This document shows, piece by piece, positions 1 through 4,823 of a stretch of 6,236 bases of DNA (positions are counted from its first letter, which is position 1; each line of letters opens with the position of its first letter). Source of the stretch: Syntrophomonadaceae bacterium (GTDB lineage: Bacteria > Bacillota > Dethiobacteria > DTU022). The notes beneath the pieces were generated by a model. It did not search any database. It saw only the letters and a list, made by a program, of their open reading frames with translations, and was not told where the DNA came from. The position numbers were made by a program, and so were the translations under genes. The stretch lies in NCBI GenBank assembly GCA_007126465.1, contig SLBE01000029.1, positions 1 to 6,236 on the forward strand. Direction: 5' to 3'.

Positions 1-1
1 C

Positions 2-973
2 TATGCCCGCTGGTGAAGTGCCTGTGTAATGATGGAGCCCGTGATCATGGCTCTAAAGGACCATTATGCCGGTGAGGTTGAGATAATTGTTGCTGATCTT
101 GAGCAGCCAGAAACAGAGCTGCTGCTTGAAGAATTTGCAGTTCATTATATTCCGGCGTTCTTTTTTATAGATGAAGATGGGGTCGTTTTATATGAGGAAG
201 CAGGTGCTTTCAGCTTTGAAGAGATGACCGAAAGAATTGACCCCCTGGTTACCGAAAGTGAAAGAAACGGGACATTGTCCGGCCTGGATCATTTCTTTTC
301 CGTAACCCTGCCAAATGTTATGGGTCAGCGCTCTGCACTTGCCCTGGCCCTGGTTTTTATCGGGGGAGTGGTCACCAGCATCAGCCCCTGTATCCTGTCA
401 ATGGTGCCGCTGCTGGTCAGCTATATTGGTGGTTATGGGGGAGATGGACCAAGATCCAGGGGTTTTATGCTTTCTTCATCTTTTGTAACCGGCCTGGCCG
501 TTACTTTTGCCGTATTAGGTTTTATCGCTGCCTCTTTTGGGCAGGTGTTCGGGCAAATTGATGCAATCTGGTATTATATCCTGGCCGCCGTAGCGATTAT
601 CATGGGGCTGCAGCTACTGGGCATTCTTACTTTTAACCTGCCTGGCCTGCAAAAAATCCCTATCAAGAAGGCCGGCTTTGGTGGCTCCCTGGTGATGGGA
701 ATGCTATTTGGCCTGGTTGCATCACCCTGTGCTACCCCGGTTCTGGCTGTGATTATTACTTATGCGGCCGTGCAGGCCGAACCGGTTTACGGCAGCGGGC
801 TGCTATTTATTTACGGCATTGGGCATGGGCTGCCCCTGCTGGCTGCCGGCACCTTTACCGGTTTTGCCCGCAGCCTGCCCCGTTTTAACAGGTATACTCA
901 ATACCTTAGTTATGTCAGCGGTTTTATTCTTATAGTTTTAGGACTGATTCTCCTGGCCTGGGTCAACTGGTAA
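2..973 (+). CDS. Thioredoxin-CcdA/DsbD membrane fusion, probable selenoprotein (5' partial)
   Basis: Probable thiol:disulfide reductant conduit. An N-terminal thioredoxin-like domain is followed by a CcdA/DsbD-type membrane domain that would pass electrons across the cytoplasmic membrane. The frame is open from the window edge except for TGA at 14-16. Read as selenocysteine (U), the local protein is Y-A-R-W-U-S-A-C-V-M-M-E-P, a near-canonical thioredoxin active site (W-C-x-x-C-x-x-x-x-P) with U replacing the first Cys. The fold continues with a DLEQPE segment and the cis-proline loop IPAFFFID (Pro codon 152-154). About six hydrophobic helices follow from roughly 330. The two CcdA signature prolyl-cysteines are present: SPCIL (Cys at 389-391) and SPCATP (Cys at 728-730). 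The true start lies outside the window. ATG 29 has no upstream Shine-Dalgarno and would discard the active site. The gene ends 62 bp before korA with no terminator between. The alternative is a nonsense-mutated pseudogene, less likely given the exact active-site position and the SECIS-like hairpin. Confidence 0.85.
14..16 (+). other. In-frame TGA, proposed selenocysteine codon
   Basis: The TGA is in the same frame as the thioredoxin-CcdA protein and sits exactly where the N-terminal active-site cysteine is expected: Trp at 11-13, then TGA, AGT (Ser), GCC (Ala), TGT (Cys). Replacement of a redox-active Cys by Sec in a CxxC motif is the commonest pattern in bacterial selenoproteins. The codon assignment is inferred from position and from the hairpin downstream. 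No Sec machinery gene is visible in the window. Confidence 0.8.
33..55 (+). promoter_or_regulatory. Candidate bacterial SECIS element
   Basis: A stem-loop lies 16 nt after the TGA. Seven pairs join TGGAGCC (33-39) to GGCTCTA (49-55), one of them a G-U wobble. Above this, C40 can bulge out, G41-U48 and U42-A47 can pair, and GAUC (43-46) is left as the apical loop. This matches the general layout of the E. coli fdhF SECIS: lower stem, one bulged pyrimidine, short upper stem and a G-first tetraloop (GGUC there). The spacing of 26 nt from TGA to loop falls in the range accepted for bacterial SECIS elements. It lies inside the coding sequence, as bacterial SECIS elements do. The fold was done by eye, so its energy is not known. 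Confidence 0.68.
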
Positions 974-1035
974 TAATATAAACTGCAGATTCAGCGCCCA
1001 CCGGGAAATAAAATATAAGGAGTTGATGAATAGAG

Positions 1036-2742
1036 ATGGAAGTAAATATCCTTGTAGGTGGAGCTGCCGGACAGGGTATGGATACTGTGATGAATCTTCT
1101 CGGTAAAAGTCTGGTCAGAGAAGGTTACGGGCTGATTTATACCAAGGATTACATGTCCCGGGTGCGGGGCGGTCATAACTTTTCCACTTTACGCATTGCC
1201 GGAGGCACTCCCTGGACAACGGTCCATTCAGTAGACATCCTGGTAGCCCTTAATGAAGAAACTTATAAACTGCATCAGCATAAACTGGCCCCTTCCGGGC
1301 GGGTAATCTATGACCCCGAAGTATTTACCCTTCCGGAAGAAGAAGACAGGGGGGTTCCGGTTGAGCTGAAAAACCTGGCTGAAGAAGCTGGCGGCAAGGT
1401 AATGGCCAATACCGTTGCAGTTGGTGTTCTCCTGGTTCTCCTTGGCATGGGAAGCAATACTGTGGAAGTGCTGCTTGAAGAAACCTTCAAAGATAAGGAA
1501 GGGATGGTCAGTAAAAATGTTAATGCCCTTAAATCAGGAATGTCAGCGGCAGAAAAGTTTTGCAGCGCCTGTTTTCCCCTTCCGCCAAAAAGTGAAGACA
1601 GTCAGAAGCTATTTGTTGACGGCAACCAGGTCCTTGGTATGGCTGCCCTTGGCAGCGGCTGCCGTTTCCTGTCGGCTTACCCGATGACACCATCGACAGG
1701 AGTAATGAATTATCTGGCCGGTAAAAGCAAAGAATACCCGGTTGTAGTTGAGCAGGCCGAGGATGAAATTGCCGCAATTAATATGACCCTGGGTGCTTCT
1801 TACAGCGGAGTCCGCTCCTTAACCTGCACATCAGGCGGTGGTTTTTCCCTGATGGTGGAAGGGCTTTCCCTGGCCGGGATGATTGAGACCCCGCTGGTAA
1901 TAATTTTGGCCATGCGGCCCGGTCCTGCTACAGGGTTACCCACCCGCACTGAACAGGGTGACCTGGAATTTGCAATTCACGGCGGCCATGGTGAGTTTCC
2001 GCGAGCGGTCCTTACTGCCACTTCCCACGAAGATGCTTTTTACCGTTTAAATAAAGCTTTTGAGCTGGCTGATCGTTATCAGACCCCGGTTATTTTTCTA
2101 TCCGATCAGAATTTTGCCGATACCCATCGTTCTGTGGAACCATTCGATTTCGGCAGGCTCAGCTATAACCGGCACCTGGTTGAAGAGGATGACTATGAAA
2201 AACCATACCAGAGGTATCGCCTGACCGAAAACGGGATATCACCCCGTGCTATACCGGGTCAATTTCCCGGCGAAACAGTGCTGGTGGATAGCGACGAACA
2301 CGATCAGAATGGCAATATTATTGAAAGCGCTGAAGAACGAAACCAGATGTCTGGCAAGAGGATGCGCAAGTTAAAAGCACTGGCAGAAGAAATGGATGAG
2401 CCGGATCTTTACGGAGATCCCCGCCCGGAAACACTGCTTATAGGTTGGGGTTCCACTTATGGCGTTTTAAGGGAAACGATTGATGCCTTGTCCGCTTCGG
2501 GCTTAAAAATTGCCATGCTGCATTTCAGCGATATCTGGCCGCTGCCGCAAAAAAGACTGCGCACACTGCTGCCCGAAGTGCGGTTGAGCTGCTGCGTGGA
2601 AAATAACGCCACCGGCCAGCTGGCTTCACTGATCCGCCGGGAGACCGGCCTTGCAGTTGACAAAAGGATTAACAAAAACGATGGAAGGCCCTTTATGCCC
2701 GATGAAATAATCAAGGAGGTGGAGAAGTATCATGAAAGCTGA
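1036..2742 (+). CDS. korA: 2-oxoacid:ferredoxin oxidoreductase, fused gamma-alpha subunit (2-oxoglutarate type)
   Basis: Large subunit of a cytoplasmic CoA-dependent 2-oxoacid:ferredoxin oxidoreductase, 568 aa, the usual size for the gamma-alpha fusion. With KorB it would interconvert 2-oxoglutarate and succinyl-CoA plus CO2 with reduced ferredoxin. The gamma domain spans about residues 1-175, with the GGAAGQG loop at 8-14 and SRVRGGHN at 41-48. A linker carrying C176-S-A-C179 precedes the alpha (pyrimidine-binding) domain from about 190. This has Y-P-M-T-P-S-T at 215-221 (family YPITP motif), V-E-Q-A-E-D-E at 238-244 near the TPP site, the CTSGGGFSLM segment, and a D-E-H-D-x-x-G-N-I-x-E segment typical of KorA. 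A transketolase C-terminal-like domain ends the protein. AAGGAG at 1017-1022 is 13 nt from the ATG, rather far, but no in-frame start is nearer because a TGA lies at 1024. The stop overlaps korB. Substrate is inferred from family resemblance; other 2-oxoacids are possible. Confidence 0.9.
   Translation: MEVNILVGGAAGQGMDTVMNLLGKSLVREGYGLIYTKDYMSRVRGGHNFSTLRIAGGTPWTTVHSVDILVALNEETYKLHQHKLAPSGRVIYDPEVFTLPEEEDRGVPVELKNLAEEAGGKVMANTVAVGVLLVLLGMGSNTVEVLLEETFKDKEGMVSKNVNALKSGMSAAEKFCSACFPLPPKSEDSQKLFVDGNQVLGMAALGSGCRFLSAYPMTPSTGVMNYLAGKSKEYPVVVEQAEDEIAAINMTLGASYSGVRSLTCTSGGGFSLMVEGLSLAGMIETPLVIILAMRPGPATGLPTRTEQGDLEFAIHGGHGEFPRAVLTATSHEDAFYRLNKAFELADRYQTPVIFLSDQNFADTHRSVEPFDFGRLSYNRHLVEEDDYEKPYQRYRLTENGISPRAIPGQFPGETVLVDSDEHDQNGNIIESAEERNQMSGKRMRKLKALAEEMDEPDLYGDPRPETLLIGWGSTYGVLRETIDALSASGLKIAMLHFSDIWPLPQKRLRTLLPEVRLSCCVENNATGQLASLIRRETGLAVDKRINKNDGRPFMPDEIIKEVEKYHES
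2713..2720 (+). promoter_or_regulatory. Ribosome binding site of korB inside korA
   Basis: AAGGAGGT is a full match to the anti-Shine-Dalgarno sequence, 11 nt upstream of the korB ATG at 2732, with a second GGAG at 2721-2724. It lies within the last codons of korA, so korB translation is coupled to that of korA. It fixes the korB start. Confidence 0.8.
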
Positions 2743-3577
2743 TCATTTTTTACTGGGTGAAACGGCCTGGTGTCCCGGGTGTGGCAATTTTTCGATCAGG
2801 AATGCATTGGCTGGGGCCCTGGCTGAGCTTAATCTTCCTGCTGAAGAAGTTTTAATTTGTTCAGGAATTGGCCAGGCGGCCAAAATGCCCCATTATATCA
2901 AGGCCAATGGTTTTAACGGCCTGCATGGCAGGGCACTTCCTCCGGCGCTTGGGGCAAGAATAGCCAATAAAAACTTGAAAGTGATAATCTCTTCCGGTGA
3001 TGGCGACAGTTATGGTGAAGGGGGCAACCACTTTATTCATAACATCCGCCGTAACCCGAACATTGCTCATTTTATTCACAATAACCAGGTTTACGGTCTG
3101 ACCAAGGGACAGGCCAGCCCCACCAGTGATCCGGGCATGGTTACAGGAGTCCAGGTTAGCGGTGTGATCAACCCTGCCCTGAATCCCCTGGCTTTGGCGC
3201 TAGTCCTCGGCGCCGGGTTTGTTGCCCGCTGTTTCAGCGGTGAAAAGGAACACTTGAAGGAGACAATGAAAAAAGCGATCAATTTTGAAGGATATGCCCT
3301 TGTTGACATACTTCAGCCCTGTGTTTCATTTAATAAGCATAATACTCATGGCTGGTATAAGAACCGGGTATACTTCCCCGAGGTGAGTGATCCTGCCGAC
3401 TGGTCTGCTGCCATGAATCTGGCCAGGCAGTGGGGTGATCAGATTCCACTGGGCGTATTTTATAATGTGCCCCGCCCAACTTTTGAAGACTCACTGGAAG
3501 TGCTGTCCGGCGAGCCGCTGGCAAAGCGCCCCTTTGAGCCGAATGATGTGGCGGATGTGCAAAATGAGTTTTTGTAA
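2732..3577 (+). CDS. korB: 2-oxoacid:ferredoxin oxidoreductase beta subunit (TPP and 4Fe-4S binding)
   Basis: Catalytic partner of KorA, 281 aa, normal length for the family. It binds thiamine pyrophosphate and a [4Fe-4S] cluster that hands electrons to ferredoxin. Cluster ligands are visible as W-C14-P-G-C17-G, C43 (ICSGIG) and C197 (QPCVSFN), the four-cysteine pattern of two-subunit archaeal and clostridial enzymes. The TPP/Mg motif starts at G89-D-G-D-S and closes with N117-N-Q-V-Y-G-L-T-K-G-Q-A-S-P-T at 117-131. The 'HNIRRNPNI' segment between them is typical. The start overlaps the korA stop by 11 bp, and the start is supported by an AAGGAGG site. No gene for a separate ferredoxin-like delta subunit is present, which fits the two-subunit Kor type and not the four-subunit pyruvate enzyme. 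All cluster and cofactor residues are intact. Confidence 0.92.
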   Translation: MKADHFLLGETAWCPGCGNFSIRNALAGALAELNLPAEEVLICSGIGQAAKMPHYIKANGFNGLHGRALPPALGARIANKNLKVIISSGDGDSYGEGGNHFIHNIRRNPNIAHFIHNNQVYGLTKGQASPTSDPGMVTGVQVSGVINPALNPLALALVLGAGFVARCFSGEKEHLKETMKKAINFEGYALVDILQPCVSFNKHNTHGWYKNRVYFPEVSDPADWSAAMNLARQWGDQIPLGVFYNVPRPTFEDSLEVLSGEPLAKRPFEPNDVADVQNEFL

Positions 3578-3584
3578 TTATTCT

Positions 3585-3628
3585 GCCTGTTGAAGAAACC
3601 ATGCTCGCCTCAGCTTTCTTTAACAGGT
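3585..3628. repeat. Imperfect inverted repeat downstream of korB
   Basis: CCTGTTGAAGAAA (3586-3598) faces TTTCTTTAACAGG (3615-3627) around a 16-nt loop. Twelve of 13 positions are Watson-Crick and the remaining one is a G-U pair in RNA. G3585 and U3628 can add another wobble pair. It begins 8 bases after the korB stop, so it may end or stabilise the korAB transcript. No T-run follows on either strand, so it is not a classical intrinsic terminator. Confidence 0.6.
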
Positions 3629-3677
3629 TGAGCAGTGCCAACTGATGTATGTTGAGCAGTTGCGAATATTTATAGAT

Positions 3678-3681
3678 GGAG
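3678..3681 (+). promoter_or_regulatory. Ribosome binding site that favours the 3693 start
   Basis: GGAG lies 11 nt before ATG 3693. The upstream in-frame ATG at 3645 has no purine-rich site before it, so the shorter reading is preferred. Confidence 0.5.
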
Positions 3682-3692
3682 AGTTAGTAAGT

Positions 3693-3953
3693 ATGGATAA
3701 CAATGAAGCAATCTGTGACAAGTGTTCAAAGAAAATATGTGAGAATAATATTACCTATCATGGGGTCAGGCGCGGTTATTCTGCCGCACACTTTCCTCTT
3801 TTTCTTTTTGAAAAAGTCCCGCTCTGCTCGGATTGCCTGGACCGTCAGGGTAAAATAGAAATATTTGAGAAAGTGCTGGCATTAATTGCCCTGGCTATTG
3901 TTGGTTATTTTATGGCAATCGGTTTTATGGTATTATTTAGTTCATTTCTTTAA
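3693..3953 (+). CDS. Small Cys-rich (zinc-ribbon-like) single-pass membrane protein, unknown function
   Basis: I do not recognise a named family. The 86-residue protein has a soluble N-terminal part with C8-D-K-C11 and C16, then L-C45-S-D-C48. Two CxxC knuckles about 35 residues apart are consistent with a treble-clef or zinc-ribbon metal site. A hydrophobic helix at about 60-83 (LALIALAIVGYF... MVLF) should anchor it in the membrane, with the charged cysteine domain probably cytoplasmic. An in-frame ATG at 3645 would add 16 residues (MYVEQLRIF...), but it lacks a ribosome binding site and overlaps a small inverted repeat. The next gene starts 19 nt downstream, so the two are probably one transcript. 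Metal binding is inferred from cysteine spacing only. Confidence 0.72.
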   Translation: MDNNEAICDKCSKKICENNITYHGVRRGYSAAHFPLFLFEKVPLCSDCLDRQGKIEIFEKVLALIALAIVGYFMAIGFMVLFSSFL

Positions 3954-3972
3954 TTGAAAATCGGAGGCGAGT

Positions 3973-4161
3973 ATGTTTTTTAACAGGTTTGGCAATAAAA
4001 CAGTTAAGCATTTAAGAAAAGAGCAGGGATTAACAGCCCGGGAACTGGCCATGATGGTTAAGGTTGGCAGCAATATGATCAGGAAGGTAGATCATTTTCA
4101 AATTAAAAATGTTCCTGAACCTTTAAAAAGTAAAATTGAGCCGGTGTTAAGGGGAAAGTAA
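3973..4161 (+). CDS. Minimal helix-turn-helix (Xre-like) protein, 62 aa
   Basis: Small basic protein preceded by GGAGG at 3963-3967, 5 nt from the ATG. Residues 10-45 resemble an Xre/Cro-type helix-turn-helix: T-V-K-H-L-R-K-E-Q-G-L-T at 10-21 would be helix 1, A-R-E-L-A-M-M-V at 22-29 helix 2, and V-G-S-N-M-I-R-K-V-D at 31-40 the recognition helix. The tail (VPEPLKSKIEPVL) replaces the longer helices 4-5 of full-size Xre domains. It is therefore either a stripped-down DNA-binding protein that must dimerise or a non-canonical relative. It lies just after the Cys-rich membrane protein and just before a terminator-like hairpin, so it is probably the last gene of a two-gene unit. Its target is unknown; the palindrome at 4684 is a possible nearby operator, which is speculation. 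Confidence 0.75.
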   Translation: MFFNRFGNKTVKHLRKEQGLTARELAMMVKVGSNMIRKVDHFQIKNVPEPLKSKIEPVLRGK

Positions 4162-4195
4162 CTCCTGCGCCGGTTTTTAAACCGGGAGTTCTTTT
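4160..4195 (+). terminator. Probable intrinsic terminator after the HTH gene
   Basis: Starting within the stop codon, AACTC (4160-4164) pairs with GAGTT (4186-4190) and CCGGTT (4170-4175) with AACCGG (4180-4185). A 5-nt left-side bulge (4165-4169) and a 4-nt loop complete the hairpin. It is followed by C and TTTT (4192-4195). The T-run is short and the bulge weakens the stem, so termination may be partial. Confidence 0.55.
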
Positions 4196-4334
4196 CCGGT
4201 TTGGCAGGAATAAACAGATATATGTTGAATAATACTTTATCACATTTAGTTCAATAACCGCAATCTGAATAACTGCTCCATAGCCGACATGACTGGACAT
4301 ACTACACTTACTTTATTTCAAGGGACTGATATTT

Positions 4335-4478
4335 TTGTTTGAGTGGAAGTGTCCGCACTGTGGTAAGAAGTTTTATAGCTCCTGTCCCGAACGCAACAAG
4401 GAATATGTTGAATGTTGTAACTGCGGTAAAGATCTAATTAACCCGTTTTATGATCCAAATGAGATTGAAAGAAACTAA
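4335..4478 (+). CDS. 47-residue zinc-ribbon protein with TTG start, unknown function
   Basis: A short gene reading MFEWKCPHCGKKFYSSC and on through E-C-C-N-C-G-K-D-L to a TAA stop. C6-P-H-C9-G and C27/C28-N-C30-G form two zinc-knuckle CxxCG hairpins about 20 residues apart, with an extra C17 between them: a classic rubredoxin-like or zinc-ribbon fold. The density of such motifs in so short a frame makes chance unlikely. No ATG exists in frame after the upstream stop at 4290. TTG 4335 is preceded by AAGGGA (4320-4325) at 9 nt spacing, and the only other candidates are CTG at 4293 and 4326. The acidic tail (PNEIERN) runs into the next ORF. The role could be nucleic-acid or protein binding; nothing in the context decides it. 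Confidence 0.68.
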   Translation: MFEWKCPHCGKKFYSSCPERNKEYVECCNCGKDLINPFYDPNEIERN

Positions 4479-4647
4479 TCTAACTGCTTGTTACCAGGAC
4501 CGGGGTATCCCAGATGAAAGAAATAATTACAAACCTGCTTTAATTCATCCCGCCTTAAATTATGACACTTTAAAAGTGATCAACGACTATGCAAATAAGT
4601 TAGAGCAGGCTGCAAGGGCAGCCGCAAGATTAGCTTTACTTCGTTAA
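4450..4647 (+). CDS. Possible 65-residue protein overlapping the zinc-ribbon gene
   Basis: This frame overlaps the end of the zinc-ribbon gene by 29 bases and has ATG choices at 4450 and 4459, neither with a Shine-Dalgarno. Translation would need coupling or re-initiation from the upstream gene. The C-terminal half (NYDTLKVINDYANKLEQAAR followed by an alanine/leucine/arginine-rich end) looks like a soluble helical hairpin and is more protein-like than a random frame. No known domain is recognised. It ends 27 nt before the first promoter element of the PBP gene. It could be a real small gene or an accidental open frame. Confidence 0.42.
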   Translation: MIQMRLKETNLTACYQDRGIPDERNNYKPALIHPALNYDTLKVINDYANKLEQAARAAARLALLR

Positions 4648-4673
4648 GAATTATTAATTCATCTTCACAAATC

Positions 4674-4701
4674 GTGTCATCTTTACCATATATGGTATAA
4701 T
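4674..4701 (+). promoter_or_regulatory. Sigma-A-type promoter for the PBP gene
   Basis: A perfect -10 box TATAAT at 4696-4701 is preceded at 16-bp spacing by GTGTCA (4674-4679), four of six matches to TTGACA. It lies in the AT-rich gap between the small ORF and the PBP gene and would give a leader of about 110 nt. It is the most convincing promoter in the window. Confidence 0.62.
4684..4697. promoter_or_regulatory. Perfect 14-bp palindrome overlapping the promoter, candidate operator
   Basis: TACCATATATGGTA is its own reverse complement and occupies the spacer up to the first two bases of the -10 box. A dimeric regulator bound here would block RNA polymerase. The regulator is unknown. Confidence 0.45.
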
Positions 4702-4792
4702 CATATCATAGACCTCGTTTTGCAGAACTTAACTTGGTAGTTTAAAAGCTGCTAACCGTCTCATATGCAAAAGGGGGTTGTTTTGTATTAAA

Positions 4793-4823
4793 TTTGCTTT
4801 TTAAAAGGGAGGCTAAAAGCGGG
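4793..4823 (+). promoter_or_regulatory. Hairpin holding the PBP ribosome binding site in its loop
   Basis: GCTTTT (4796-4801) pairs with AAAAGC (4815-4820), extendable by three U-G wobbles to 4793/4823. The 13-nt loop contains the Shine-Dalgarno GGGAGG (4807-4812), which is 10 nt before the GTG start. The stem is weak, so it may present the site or modestly control it. Confidence 0.35.

Noticed and set aside
29..973. An ordinary CDS starting at ATG 29
   Set aside because: There is no ribosome binding site, and this start removes the thioredoxin active site even though the upstream frame matches it exactly. The Sec readthrough reading explains the sequence better.
974..1035. Separate promoter or terminator between the Trx-CcdA gene and korA
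   Set aside because: The gap is AT-rich but has no paired -35/-10 boxes and no stem-loop with a T-run.
1308..1777. Minus-strand and alternative-frame ORFs inside korA
   Set aside because: They are shadows of a strongly conserved KorA frame, with no ribosome binding sites and no recognisable domains. The same applies to 991-1176 and 2457-2714.
3618..3633. Similarity of TTTAACAGGTT here to the start of the HTH gene (about 3978-3993), suggesting duplication
   Set aside because: The match is only about 14 of 16 bases in AT-rich DNA and does not extend to either side, so chance is sufficient.
2861..3641. Minus-strand ORFs across korB and its 3' end
   Set aside because: They are antisense to the intact korB frame, with low-complexity, non-domain-like translations.
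4103..4300. Minus-strand 65-aa ORF across the terminator
   Set aside because: It spans the terminator hairpin and the end of the HTH gene, and its translation looks like non-coding sequence.
4210..4334. Promoter for the zinc-ribbon gene
   Set aside because: TGGACA at 4294-4299 resembles a -35 box, but no -10 box follows at 16-18 bp. TTGAAT at 4225-4230 has the same problem. Nothing else is visible in this gap.
4764..4800. Leader peptides in the PBP leader, such as an 8-codon ATG frame or a TTG frame after AAGGGGG
   Set aside because: They are too short, show no regulatory codon run, and no attenuator hairpin with a T-run follows.
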